From Rutpela maculata (taxonomy: Eukaryota; Arthropoda; Insecta; Coleoptera; Cerambycidae), in NCBI GenBank assembly GCA_936432065.2, contig OW386291.2:16407821-16471820 (forward strand): a stretch of 64,000 nucleotides of DNA. The letters run 5' to 3'. Below are positions 1 through 11,741 of the stretch, piece after piece (positions within the stretch are counted from its first letter, which is position 1; each line of letters opens with the position of its first letter). The position numbers and the translations under genes were made by a program. Under the pieces are notes generated by a model. It was not told the DNA's origin and searched no databases. It saw only the letters and a program-made list of their open reading frames with translations.

Positions 1-1215
1 TGGTTGTCATAGCAACAATGACAAAATAAACGTGTCTGATTGGCTAGTAATGATTGGTATAAATTTTCTAAGCAATTTCCAAAAACCCGATTTTTTTCAA
101 AAATTTATGAAAATTTTCATTATTGAAAATGGATACAGAGTGAAAAATAATTATTTTAAAGATTCTCAAAAATTTGAGCATGTTAGTAATAATATGCTTT
201 AACAATATCTAGAAGGATTTAAAAAGAATTGAATTAATAAGCAATTAGAGCAATAAGACTTAAAAAAATGGCACCTAAATTTTTAAATGCGCTACTTTTT
301 TATTTGTAACTTTTTTAGTTTCCGTTATAAAAGGTCTCAATCGAAAGAAAATTTTAATACCTTTAATTTTTACAAGAATAACATTTTTTATCATAGTTGT
401 AGATTTTGAATAATTTTAGATTTCAACGTCGTATATTTTCGGTGCCATTTTGAATATGCCCTGTTTCCAAAACTAAACATCATAAAAAAAAGAAAAACCA
501 TTCGATTTGTTTTTGGAAAAGCTTTAATTTGGTACCCTTGCATTTTTTTTATTAATGTCCACATTATTCGAGTAATTTTAAAAAACGTCTAGGAATACTG
601 ATTTTATGGGGTGAAAATATGTATTTTAGCAAAAAAGTGTATAAGACCTTTCTTTCTTATAATTTGAATCTCAGATTACGTGTTTTTTGTTTTTTTTTTG
701 CGACAACCCCTAAAAATAATGGGAACATAAAAGCAGGAAAAACGACAATATAGATTCTTATGTACATACTTTATAGTACACGAAAATTAGGCAAATTTAT
801 GTGGAATAGAAGAAAAGAATTATAATAAGCTGAAATGTCTATAATAGTTAGCTTATGTGAAAAAACATAAGTATAGGAAAAGGTTTGTCACAAAATTCTC
901 TACAAAAAAGGTTCTGTGTTATGTATCGATAAAAACTACATTTTGATATGCTTCTTATCCCTGTTGGGATGATTCAGTATCATTTCAGCAGAGGGTCGTA
1001 GGATGACTCAGTACATTTTTACATGTTTTATTTCCTTTTTTTTTCTTTTTTGCATTGACTAAAGTAAAGGCTAACTACATTTTAAAATACAAAAAGAGCA
1101 TCTATTATATTGTTATTTAGTAAATGAAAATCGGTCAAATATTTATAGAGATAGAATTTTCACCGGTATGATTTTCATATATTTGGTATAGATAATTTCG
1201 AGTATTACCAAAATA
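1..1215. other. AT-rich non-coding sequence
   Basis: Strongly AT-rich sequence with long A and T runs. I see no recognisable coding segment, RNA gene or clear inverted repeat; short open frames here have no family resemblance. Confidence 0.5.
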
Positions 1216-1219
1216 GAGA

Positions 1220-2230
1220 CTTTTTCGCGAAGGGTAAAACATCAACGGAGTGATTTCAGACTTACGATTTTATTTTCTGGCGGACTGCCACTCTGATATA
1301 CCTACCGGACGTGGTCGCGCATCTTTGTAAATAACTCGTTTATTTTTAATTTTTCGAAAAAACTCATTTCAGATTTTTTGTCCAAAAAGGTCCGTGCTTT
1401 ATACTGGTTATAGAGATTGATCGACGGAATACTTAATTTTCGATTTTTATTAGGAAACTGCTCGGTATTTGTAGGATATATCGAAAAAATCAAGTTTTCC
1501 AGGATTTGTAGATTTGCTTTTGTTTTGACAAATTTCTCACAAACGTCACCAATAGACTTAATCGAGCGCTACAATCGCCATTTTTGAAAATCAAAATCGG
1601 ACCTTCGGTTCGGGAGTTATCAATTTCTTTGGAAAATCATACTCGGCCTTGGAAAAAATACTTGCGGTCATCGGATTCGGGCGGCCAGCAATAGGCTTCA
1701 TTTGTGGTCATGTACCTTTGATCCCACCAAGTCTCATCGAAATCGATCAATATCCTGGACAGTTATCGTCCTTCCTAGCCCGATTTCGAGAAAACCAGTT
1801 TTTGCAAAAAAATTCAATTTCCATTTGTTTTTCGACATAGTCTCTAGTATACTCATCTGTAGATCGTTGCCAGTGGCACCATCTCTTTTTTGAAATATCT
1901 CGATCCGACTGCCCGTTACCGAGTTATTCAATTTTTCCCGAAAAAGTTGAAACGTCTATATCGGGTGCTTCCGGTTTCCGAATGGAGCCGAGCTTCCAGC
2001 GTTAAGGTTTTCTAATGGCCTTCTATCAACCACCCAAGTTTCATCGAAATCCGAAAACGGATTAAGGAGGCCGAGCGTGACAGACCGACTGACCGATAGA
2101 CGAAATTTTCTAAATTCGTTCTCGAGTCGATAGATATGACTTTTATTTCGATCTGGATAAATATTGTGTTTCCATCCAAAAGCGTTTTTGTTACCTATCC
2201 CCGAGTTTACCGTCGATTAACGTAAACACC
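1220..2230. repeat. GC-richer dispersed-repeat-like segment
   Basis: This kilobase is clearly less AT-rich than its flanks. It contains two related phrases of the form 'cca(c)ccaagt(t/c)tcatcgaaatc' (about 1726 and 2028), and the second leads to a run of GACAGACCGACTGACC-type steps near 2080. That pairing (a 'toleration' phrase followed by a degenerate GACA/GACC microsatellite) is also the layout of the repeat family at 20507, 38600 and 61427 in this window. No coding frame is convincing. I infer an old dispersed repeat or MITE whose ends I cannot define. Confidence 0.35.
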
Positions 2231-3474
2231 CTTAATAATCTGCAAACGACCTATAAGACATGTTTTATAGAAAATTTAATTCTCAATATTTTTCAATGCC
2301 TCTAGTTTTGTCGTAGAACATCACATTTCCAAAATATTATTGAAAAACAAGCACGGTGTCGTTGTAAAGGTGGAAAAGGGATGAAGCTCACCAGTTAGAG
2401 ATGGGAACTTTTTGATCCTGTATTCCTACCCTGATCAACTGTTGATTCAGAAAATATCAGCATATTATAATTTTTTTCTTCTATTTTTGCTAATTTCCGT
2501 ATACTATTATGAAGCATGTTGAAGAAAAAAAATGGAAATTAATTACATCGTTTTCAGGCTGTGATTTAAAAGCTTCACTTACTGTACTATAATATTCGAT
2601 CTTCTCTAAAGTATAAATGTACCAACTTAATCAATCGTAGGGTTTTTGAAATGTATTCAAAACGTGTTTTTTTCTTTAAGTCAATAAGTTTTTAAAAAAG
2701 CAATTTTGAACTAAGGTTTGTTTGGCCCCTTAACTTTTCACATATCCTATGTATACAAAGTTTTAATAATAAAAAAAATATATAATATATATGACAGGTA
2801 TTAGTTTGTGTTTAAACTCAGAATCAGATATAATTTTGTGAAAGTTCAGCATTCATTATTGTAATAAAAGTTTTATCAGTTTATAATTTTAGTGATAAAA
2901 AAAGACAAATAAAACTTGCACCGCTGTTGGTGCAACCATTTTACCGTAATGCCAATTACCAAACAATGCGATATTTCAATGTTTAGAGTTTCAGAAAATA
3001 AAATATTTCCCTCTAAAATTCAATACAGAAATTCAAATACGATATTTGTCATTTCCGTATTTCTCTTTAAAACAAATAAAAATATAACTTCATTCTCTGA
3101 TATTTCCAACTATTCACAATAGTCGAAGTCAGTCGAATGTTCATAAACTACTACTGGAATATTGAAAAATTTCATTTGCTAAATAAACAAGCTTTATTTA
3201 AGGTAAAATTTTTACTAAATATACATTAGAACTCGGTCGAGAAAATAATATATTGACTCTTCCTGATGGCCCACATTCGATCCCCTGCCACGTTACTGAA
3301 AATATGAAATACTTAGAATGTAGATAGTTGCACTATTGTATTAATTATTGTTAATGTTCCTTTTTACTAATATTCGTAGTGTTATATGGAATTAACAAAA
3401 TACATGTAGTTCTTAAATAGTCCAGTTAGTTATGGCTCGTTGTCTGACATAACGGCACTAGTTCATGGACTGTA
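2231..3474. other. AT-rich non-coding sequence
   Basis: No gene recognised. The only local structure noted is a small perfect hairpin at about 2918-2937 (TTGCACC, 6-nt loop, GGTGCAA) and an AT dinucleotide-rich stretch near 2770-2790. Confidence 0.45.
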
Positions 3475-5230
3475 CTAATAAATAAATTCATATTTATTTC
3501 CAACGGGTATAAATACTCAATTACAGGAAACAGTGTACATGAATTAAAAGAGAAACAATAATACAAATTTCAGAACTACAATACAAATATAAAAATAAAA
3601 GAAATACAAAAGTGTAAAGAAAAAATAAAAGGAAAAACATAGTATGATAGAATATATTATTACATTATTATTATATGATCTATTTTTACGAATTTCTTGT
3701 AAGATATAAGTGTAAATATATTACAGACATTACAAATTAGTGACTTGCGCATGAGGTTAGTTCGACCAAAGGACAATAAAAACAGTATTTTCACGTCAGT
3801 TCATGCGAGGAACCAGAATACAAAGCTTATTAACAAGGGTCGGACAGTCAATAATATTATTTGCAATATTATACACAGAAGCAATGCAGTTCCTTCTTTT
3901 GCTTAGTGAGCTTATATGAATCATATCTATTAAAAGTGCATACTCAGTGCCTCGCGGTGGAAAAAAACCATTTAATTTAAGAAACAAAATCTTAAGAAAT
4001 TTCCTTTGCATAGATTCAAGATTCAATTGATAAAATGGAGTTTTGGTATATAGGAAACCATATGAATGCCGATCGAATATATGTAAAATACAATAATTTT
4101 AAGCTTTCAACATTTGAGAAACAGCTCCAATGTCTAACAAAGAACCCTAGTAACTTAGAAGCTGATTTGGTCATTTGATTAATATGGTTAAATAAACTGA
4201 CTGATTAGCTGACAGTCAAATATAAATTCTATAATTATAACTATAATATAAATTCGGAACAACAATCGAGAGGAAAATTGTTTTGACTACGAGTAAATGT
4301 CATTTAGTAATATTTAGCTTAAGGAAATTGTTGGAACACCACACAGAAACGATATTAATTTCAGTTTGTAAATTAGCACAGTTGTTATAATTGTTTACAC
4401 TTGAATAGATTTTGAAATCAGCTGGTGGCAGTTGATTGTTGACGTTATATTATTTATAAAAATTAAAAACATCAAAGGTCACAGGTTTGAGCCCTGTAGA
4501 ACACCTGATGTAGCTAATTAATTTCGAAACCTGTGACCACCGTGTTCTACGAATTGTTCCCTAGAAATCAAGTAGGTCGTAAAAAGCAAGATCAAGGTAT
4601 CTGAGAATCCGAAGGCTTTTAGCTTGGATAATAATAAATAGTGATCTATCTGATCAAATGCTCTTCGGATATCTGTGTATATAACATATACTTGTACCCC
4701 CGCGTCAAAGTTTTCAGATATGAACTGGGTAATACAGGCAAGATTAGCTACTGATGATCTTTGCGTCATGTGATATGAATGGTTTGACTGCACTGTAAAT
4801 ATTGGTATACAAAATTATTTCTATTAACTTTGGCGAAATTGCACAAAATGGCGATGGCTCTGTAATTAATTATGGAAGATGGATCACCAGTTTTAAGTAT
4901 GGGACATATTTTAGTGATTTTTCAGATATCAGGAAACTTGGACGCAGTAAGGATCAAGTTAAAAATGGTATTCAGTGGAGTTACAAACACAGCAGCACAG
5001 TCCCTAACCACAAAGCTGGGAACGCCATCTATACCATTGTTCTTTAGTTTTTAATTGCTTCGGATATATGTAAGACGGAATCGTCTGTATGAGTAGGGTC
5101 AGAATCAGAGTATACACTCAAAAAGAAGTTTGCAAAACTGTCTACTATCTCTTGGGGCGAGTCAATTGTTTTGTCGTTATAAGTGACAGTATTAGGAATT
5201 CTAGATTTTAGATTCTAGACTAATGAACAC
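3475..5230 (-). mobile_element. Degenerate Jockey-type non-LTR retrotransposon, 3' half of ORF2 (copy A)
   Basis: Read on the minus strand in shifting frames, the blocks appear in normal ORF2 order. They are the linker (IPNTVTYNDKTIDSPQEIV, about 5200), the start of the RT domain (NTIFNLILTASKFPD, then TGDPSS and NYRAIAIL, about 4980-4850), the finger/palm block IYTDIRRAFDQIDH (4793-4518), SGV.QGSNL (about 4480), a degraded FADD box before FKIYSSVNNY (about 4400), and the C-terminal block ESMQRKFLKILFLKLNGF with SSLSKRR (4026-3796). Many stops and frameshifts separate the blocks, so it is a dead copy. The EN domain is absent (5' truncation). The A/T-rich 3' end with AAATAAAT-like tail lies near 3475-3500. 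Family-level call is secure; the clade name (Jockey group) is inference. Confidence 0.8.
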
Positions 5231-5239
5231 CCTCCTGGT

Positions 5240-6488
5240 TGTGTCCTGTATTGGTGCTCAGCCCACGAGCGCCCAGTTTCACTCATAAAAATAATTCTTA
5301 ATTGGTTAATTCTGCAAGGAAACGATTTAATTACAGCTGCTTTTTGGAAAGGAAAAATTCTATTTTTAGATTGTTAAGTTGTCGCTTTTTCATATTTAGC
5401 CATCAAATTTCGCGAATTTTTTTAAATATGCCTGATTGTTTCCTTCTAAAGTCGGAAACAAATCGGATGCAAGAATTTTGCATCAACTGAATATGATTTG
5501 CGTCGTATTTTGTCAAACAAGGCCCATATATCACGTCACCTTAGTTAAAACTGGACAAAACCAAGGCGCCACACAGATTCTGTCTAAGTTTAGGACTGAG
5601 GACAGAGCCGATGACTATACAATAACTTTAAATTTAGAAGAGCTGATGTATTCAGTAAAGCACAAATCCGTATCGATAATTACCGAGGTATTTAACTGAA
5701 CTCACAGTATTTAATTCATTATTAATTACTTTAATAATTAGGAGGTGTTCATATTTTGATTTAGATGCTTTCCTACCAAACATAATTATTTTGGGCTTAT
5801 CTGGATTTTTTCTTAAACAATGAGACTCTGATGAAAAACTATTTAAGCCGATGCAACTCGGATTGCTATAACCGACTACACACGTTCAGAGAATGACTTG
5901 ATAAGCACCCCCATCAATTTTTGACTCTCCAGCTTATGTGTTCCATTTTTGTCGGCGCGCTCTCGTACTATAACATATTATATTAATTCACTCGTGTACA
6001 ATGTAAAATATAATGGCCCTAGAATTGATCCTTAAGGCACTCCACAAAATATATATTTTGATTCTAAAAATTTGTCTTTAAGTTTCACAATTTTTTGTCA
6101 ATCGGTGAGATAGTTTCTCATTAGATTTATAGAATTTATGTTAAATTCATTATGTTTTAATATGGCTAGAAATAAGTCGTGATATAATCGATCGATAGCC
6201 TTAGGGTAATGCAACAGAATCAATACTATTATTTCATTTTTTTATCCATAGCTGACAATATGTCATCTGTAACTGTTAGTAAGGCTGTGGTACAACTATG
6301 GTTACGTCCAAATCCAAACTGTATATCAGGAAGTAATCGATATTTATCAATGTGGGCTCTAATTTGCATATTTAATATTTTTTCTAATACTTTAGATAGT
6401 GTTCGCAATATACTAATAGTCCTTAAGTCCTTATAATGTGTAGCCTCACTTATTTTAGGTATAGTTAAAATATGAGCCATTTTCTAAT
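5240..6488 (-). mobile_element. Degenerate Jockey-type non-LTR retrotransposon, RT and C-terminal part (copy B)
   Basis: Minus-strand RT blocks in order: TIPKISEATHYKDLRTISIL and LSKVLEKILNMQI with HSCTTALLTVTDD (6480-6229), a decayed palm (YPKAIDRLYHDLFLAILKH, about 6200-6120), GV(P)(Q)GSILGPLYFTLYTSEL (about 6040-5990), NPDKPKIIMFGRK (about 5800), and the C-terminal LVLSSFN and QLMQNSCIRFVSDFRRKQSG (about 5590-5430). Its RT differs from copy A, so it is a second family or subfamily. The first 95 bp repeat almost exactly at 8846-8945, where the 5' half of the same family continues; see the finding on the split element. Multiple stops and frameshifts; not functional. Confidence 0.8.
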
Positions 6489-8849
6489 GCTTCTAACTAC
6501 ACTTTGTTGGATTAATTCCAATTCCCAATCAAGAGGTGCAGAAACCTAGCTCCTGCTAGCTCAGCACGGGTCAGTAGGTTATTATTTTTTTTTAGATGCA
6601 CTGAAAAGTTTTTTTTTTTTTCTTTAGTTGTACTGGGCCTTTTGGACGCCAGCGTATTTTCTTTACCAAGGATTTTCAATTTTAATATCAAAAATAAATA
6701 TCTACAAATGTTAGGTAGTCTGTTCTTGAATATCGGGAGAGTAGGAATAAGAACACAAAAATAATTAAAAGTTAACAGTATATTACAAGAAAATAATGTG
6801 TTTTTTTTTTAAACAAATATTTACAATTTCTTTACAAGTTGAGTTAAAAACAATGGATAATTTATATATAAATAGAATTTAAGATTACTTGAAAAACAAA
6901 TGATATTAAAATAAGTGTGAACAAAATTTCAACAAGTTGATGAAATAAAAAAATTATAAAAAATTGATAATAAAGATTGAGAAAAATTTGCAAAGTTGAC
7001 TGGTTTTGTACAAGGTTTCTTCTGACCAATAAAACTTAGACCGTACAGTTTCCAAAAAATAAGTTCTTACGTAACTGCTGCAGCAGGAGAATGGGGCGGG
7101 AAGCTTCCAATGGTTATGATTTCGAGGGACGTATGTTTAGAGCTGGGATCCCACTAACAATCTCCTTATCTTGGAGTATCAGCTCTGTCCACTCCAACGA
7201 TGTTGCTGTCCACGACCACCAAATTCCTTAATTAAGATGGAAAACATGTACTGGGTCTCTCCTCTTCACTTGGTCCAAGTGTTTACATAAAAAGGGGGGA
7301 AAAAAATGATTAAAACCAGTCAGGGAAATATTAATAAAAATAACTTAAAGTTGTGAAGCAACTTCGATATTGAGAAAGCTATCCTCGGTAGCAAACTCTC
7401 TAAATTAATTACGTAAATCTAATAAAAACTACTATTTGAATTCAATGAGAAATTGTAAAAAAATTAAAATGTTCGATAGCAAATATTACAAAAATTTATG
7501 ACCAAAACTTTTGAATAAAAAAATTTCTCTGCACAAAATTTAATTAGATAATGTATTTTAAACAAAGATAATTAGGTACGATTTAAGAAATTTAAGACAT
7601 TTCAACTAAATGATTAAAGTCGAGGAAAAACAAGAGAGGTATTTAATATTTAATCATACACAAATTAATAGACCTTACTAGTCTATATCGAGAGAAGAAA
7701 AAATGAATTAAATATTTTATTAACGATGCAAAAGTTTGCATCCAAAAGACTTTGAATAATTTTTACAACAACTAGAAAGCATTGGTGAATAAAAACTCTA
7801 GCAAAAAAAACAACGTTAATCAATGGCACAAATAGTATGTTTCTATAAAAAAATAAATAACTACCCGTACAAGGAATATGCTCTAAAACATATGCTTAAA
7901 TGCACCAGCAAAAAGATAATTAGGTATTCTAAAATGCACCAGCAAAAAGATAATTAGGTATTGTGAAAAGAGAAAAAAATCGCCAGGATTCTAGACTCTA
8001 CCCAAAATTTAAAGAAAACCAGGCCTTAACACGAGCTGAGTGGTATTTCGGTTGCAAATTTATTTTCACAATGAAAAAATTTAAGGAAAATGAAAACCAC
8101 TCACCTCGCATATAGCAGAAAACTCCACAGCCAAGCCCTTCCTCGTAGGTTCCAGAATAGTCGGCACCTCAAACAGTAAAGTCTAGATCCGCACTGCTTC
8201 TCTTTTCACACCTAGAAATACAAAATAGACGGCAGATATTGTTCTACACAAAAAATACATTTTTAAACGGAGTCCCCGTCTAACATTCCGCCTCGACAAA
8301 AAAACTGCACCGGTGAGTTTCGAATATACCCACGTGCTAGTAAAGAATTTATGCGGTAAATTATATTTCAATAAAGCAAAGATAAAGAAATTGTTTTATA
8401 CGGATAATCACTCAAATCTGAAACTACTACCAGCCAAAGATTAACAACTAATCATTAGATTAATATCATAAATTATTAAATTATAATTACTAGAGTATTC
8501 ATACCTGACTTTCTAGGAGAACACACAACAAGAAGAAGGAAGAAGTTATCAGACCCGATTTTTAATACCTCCCCACCGCGCTCTTTTGCATTCCTTCCAC
8601 CAGGCAACACAGTCTCGGGCGCGCCGTTTTACTCAAATTGAATTAGCTAAGGTACAGTTTACAAGATGTTAAGCAGCGGCACTCAGACTAGGTGAGCTAT
8701 CACGTGAAAATTTCGGGCGCAAGTTTGGTGTTTCAATAGACTGCTTTAATAAATTGAACTATGTTATATACAAAGAATGCATAGTATTAATGAGTTAATT
8801 ATGATAAAAAGGAACTGTAACGGAATTTCGACAAAAATCCCGTTACATG
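6489..8849 (-). mobile_element. 2.35-kb insertion splitting the copy B/C retrotransposon, possible LTR-element relic
   Basis: This block separates the two halves of one Jockey-type element. On the minus strand it opens with TGTAACGG followed by an inverted CCGTTACA about 32 nt later (8818-8849), the kind of start seen in insect Gypsy LTRs. A TATA-like GGTATTAAAAATCG lies at about 8570. The bases AAGCA occur immediately before this start and again just inside the other junction (about 6493-6497), as a 5-bp target duplication would. I find no second copy of the LTR-like start and no gag/pol reading frame, so the LTR interpretation is weak. It also contains the tandem repeat at 7898-7962 and an exon-like stretch at 8105-8211. 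Confidence 0.35.
7898..7962. repeat. Two-copy tandem repeat, 34-bp period
   Basis: The 31-bp unit starting AAATGCACCAGC and ending TTAGGTATT occurs at 7898-7928 and again, identical, at 7932-7962. Perfect identity suggests a recent slippage duplication. Confidence 0.85.
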
Positions 8850-9130
8850 CTTTAGATAGTACTGGCAATATACTAATAGTCGTTAAGTCCTTATAATGTG
8901 TATCCTCACTTATTCTAGGTATAGTTATAATATGAGCCATTTTGAAAACTTCAAGAAACACGTGGTTTTCTATGCAGACATTTTTTCTAAAAATGAAATG
9001 ATAAATGCACAGCAATAAAGCAACATAGTAATATTTATACCATCAGGCCCAATCGCCTTAGATTTAATCGACAAAACACATTTGTACACTTCCTCTTCTC
9101 TGACGGTTTTAAATTCAAAATTTGATTCAC
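8850..9130 (-). mobile_element. Jockey-type non-LTR retrotransposon, start of RT domain (copy C)
   Basis: Minus strand continues the linker at 10552: FEFKTVREEEVYK, SIKSKAIGPDGINITML (about 9125-9030), a short gap, then EVFKMAHIITIPRISEDTHY and LTTISILPVLSK (8945-8846). It stops abruptly where the 6489-8849 insertion begins. The last 95 bp match the start of copy B with about eight differences. The order and the junctions argue that copies B and C are one element opened by later insertions. Confidence 0.75.
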
Positions 9131-10017
9131 GGGTGTTTCACGAGGAAACGAACATGCTTTAATGGTAAATAGGGGACACCGAGGGTAATCATAATCATCC
9201 ATCGAAAAAGCTAGTTGGGCCCTCATTGCTGAAATACAGGGTGTTTTATGTATTTTTGTCAAAATTTCTATTGGTTGCTTCTTTGCAATGGAATGGAATA
9301 ATAAGTACATATTTAGCGCATATAATACACTAGTAAGCCTGAATATAATAAGTACTTGCATGACAAACAAAAAAGTCCAGGTCCGGACTTGAAAAAAAGT
9401 TTTCGTTGTTCTTGAAGAAAACAATACCCTGTGTATGTTTTTTTAAAGTTTAACATTAAATTCGAAGAGTATATAAAAAACTGTACAAAATGGCTTTATT
9501 AATTTTTTTTGCCACACTTTTGCCGCCTTGAAAATAAATTCCACTAAATAATGAAAGATGAGACTAGAAAATATCAAATAATCCATGGATATTTTCTAAA
9601 CTCTCATATTGCATTATTTAGTAGAATTTATTTCGAAGGCAGCAAAAGTATGGCAAAAAAATGTGTGAATCCATTTTTTTCAGTTTTTATGTACTTTTTA
9701 AATTTAGTATTGAAATTTAAAGAAAACATATACAGGATATTATTTTCTTGAAGAGCAAAAAACATTTTCTTTCCAAGTCCGGACCTGGATTTTTTTGTGT
9801 GTATGATACGAGTGCTTATTCAGGACCACTAGTGTATTAAGTGTGCCAAATATGAACTTGTTACATTCCTTCACGAAGTAACAACCAAAAGAAATTTTGG
9901 CAAAAATATTAAAACACCCTGTATTTCAGTAACTAGGGCCCAACAAGCTTTTTCTTTGGATGATTATGGTTACCTCTATCTGCCATTAAAGCATGTCCGT
10001 TTCCTCGTGAAACACCC
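9131..10017. mobile_element. 887-bp palindromic foldback element
   Basis: The left arm begins GGGTGTTTCACGAGGAAACG and the right arm ends CGTTTCCTCGTGAAACACCC. Homology between the arms runs essentially to the centre, which lies at about 9585 around a short CCATGG core. It sits inside the linker region of the copy C retrotransposon, whose reading resumes on either side. Arms are perhaps 75-80% alike with small indels. No convincing target duplication and no protein. The short frames at 9035-9424 and 9551-9751 are arm sequence, not genes. Confidence 0.85.
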
Positions 10018-10552
10018 TATATTATCGTCCTTTTTATTATGATTGTAATGATTTAAAAGTTCTGCACTTGGCACGCCGCCGCGCCGTTAGATTGTACAAT
10101 CTTAGAGAAATAATCCTGTATTTCACTAACATCACACAATTCTTCAGGTATTTGTTGTTGAGGTTTGAAGTGAATATCTAATTTCTTTAACATATTCGAG
10201 TTATTTTTTGAATCATTTGTATGAAGAATAGATTCTAAAAATACTTTCTTTTCATTTTTTACACAAATATTAACGTTTAGCTCCTTACATTCACTCCAAT
10301 TATTTATATTTTTAATTCTTTTGAATTTTTCTTGTAATTTTATAAGTAATTTTAAATTATCCGTTGACCATAGTGCTTTATTTTTCGTAATTAAGTAAAA
10401 AATGAAGAAATATATTTTTAATAAAAAGTGTTGCATTTTCCATGGCAGACAGTATAAAATATTCCTAACTTTCAACTTAGTTCGGCCAATTTGATTTACG
10501 ATATTCCACAATTGATCAAAAATATCTTGGAAAACTTTTAAAGTATTCACTT
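10018..10552 (-). mobile_element. Jockey-type non-LTR retrotransposon, EN-RT linker (copy C)
   Basis: A 165-residue minus-strand open frame (10550-10053) has the lysine-rich character and phrases of the region between the endonuclease and RT domains: VKNEKKVFLESILHTNDSKN, KLDIHFKPQQQIPEELCDVS and IQDYFSKIVQSN. It runs straight into the 887-bp palindrome and resumes at about 9125. No EN domain is seen upstream, because the channel-gene exon follows within 135 bp. Confidence 0.7.
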
Positions 10553-10685
10553 AGGTGTAGTTCAGTTTAGGTCTTATCTATAAAATCCCATAAAATGCAT
10601 ATAAAGTTTTTGTAGCCTATATCAAAATTCATAGCACGTTCTCGCAAACTCAAAGTCCAAGAATAACGATTGATATTCTTTTCAG

Positions 10686-10772
10686 ATGTCCTAATATGGG
10701 TCAGCCTTGGATGCTAGTTCGCGCGGCTGCTATCCTACTTGTGACGAGGCAAACTTTGGCCCTGTCAGACAT
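10686..10772 (+). CDS. First coding exon of a Cys-loop ligand-gated ion channel subunit (signal peptide)
   Basis: A polypyrimidine tract and AG (TTGATATTCTTTTCAG) precede the exon, and GTAAGTATT follows it. Ten untranslated bases lead to ATG at 10696, which opens MGQPWMLVRAAAILLVTRQT and continues ALSD with two bases of the next codon: 25 codons plus AT. The hydrophobic AAAILLV core followed by small residues is a good secretory signal peptide, as expected for a channel subunit whose N-terminal ligand-binding domain is extracellular. The two leftover bases join the C at 26418 to give Ile, and the joined frame stays open through the second exon. A tiny upstream ORF (ATG TCC TAA, 10686-10694) ends one base before the start codon. 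A 5' non-coding exon must lie further left, since a 3' splice site precedes the start. Confidence 0.75.
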
Positions 10773-11208
10773 GTAAGTATTATTGTGTTTTTTTATGTGT
10801 TTTTATGTGCTTTTAGATGTTATCCTTTGTAGGGCTAAAGCAACTTCCTTTGTTGTTTTTCCCGACATAGTCGTTATGATATACGATTGACTCCGAAACA
10901 GAACGCAGAAAGAATCTATTATTTTCTTGAGTAGTATATTTCAAACTCAGAGAAAACATTAATAATTATATTTTGAATGTAAATGAGCTTTACAAAATTG
11001 ATTTTAAAGTGTACCTATTTAATTTACTGATTTTCGTTTTTTCGTCTAATCTCGTAGTGATGTGATTTTATTTTTTTTTGCCTTAGTAATTTTTACTTGC
11101 ACTTGCATTTGCAAAGGACCCCGCACATTTGTTATATAAATTGACTTACAGCTCTTTAGGGGCCCAACTCGATCTTATGTCTAGTTTCCGAGATACAACT
11201 CAAGAAAT

Positions 11209-11733
11209 CAGGGTTGGCATGATTAAAACAAAATGTTTTAAACAAAGTGTTTAAAACATGTTTAAAACATCGCACTGTGTTTTAAAGAAATGTTTAAAAC
11301 ATATTTAATACAAAATGCAATGTTTTAAACAAGTGTTTAAAACACAGTTTAAAACACAGTGCGATGTTTTAAATAAATGTATTATTTTGGAGTTTGTGGA
11401 AAAACAGGAAAAGTGCCGATGATGGTCCATTCCGATAAATAATTCCGATATGGTGGTTACGTGCACTAAACTGAGCATTTTATTTGCAGAGTAATGTAAA
11501 ATCCGTTTGAGAGCGCCATCTGACATCAACTAGTAGTAACAGGCATAGTGTGCCTGGCACCATTTAATTTTAGTTGAATATAGTTTTAAATGTTTTAAAC
11601 CTGTTTTAAACACGTTTTAAACATACCTTCTAAAATAAAAAAAAAACCTGTTTTAAACAAAAAAAAACTGTTCAAAACAAAAAAAACTGTTTTTTTGTTT
11701 AAAATGAAAAAAAACTGTTTTTTTCCAACCCTA
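11209..11733. mobile_element. Non-autonomous hAT-type MITE with 8-bp target duplication
   Basis: The left end reads CAGGGTTGG and the right end CCAACCCTA (a terminal inverted repeat differing only at the outermost base). The octamer CAAGAAAT lies directly outside both ends, at 11201-11208 and 11734-11741, which is the 8-bp duplication expected of hAT transposition. Both subterminal regions (11222-11375 and 11585-11720) are packed with copies of TGTTTTAAAC and its variants, which look like transposase-binding sites. The 200-bp middle is unrelated and contains no real gene. Length 525 bp. Confidence 0.9.
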
Positions 11734-11741
11734 CAAGAAAT

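Noticed and set aside
8105..8211. Exon-like minus-strand segment between TATTTCTAG and GAG|GTGAGT
   Set aside because: Splice-like borders are good, but every frame contains a stop or is unrecognisable, and it lies inside a mobile insertion. Kept only as a note.
9035..9424. 129-codon minus-strand open frame
   Set aside because: Mostly the left arm of the 887-bp palindrome joined to a few residues of retrotransposon sequence; not a gene.
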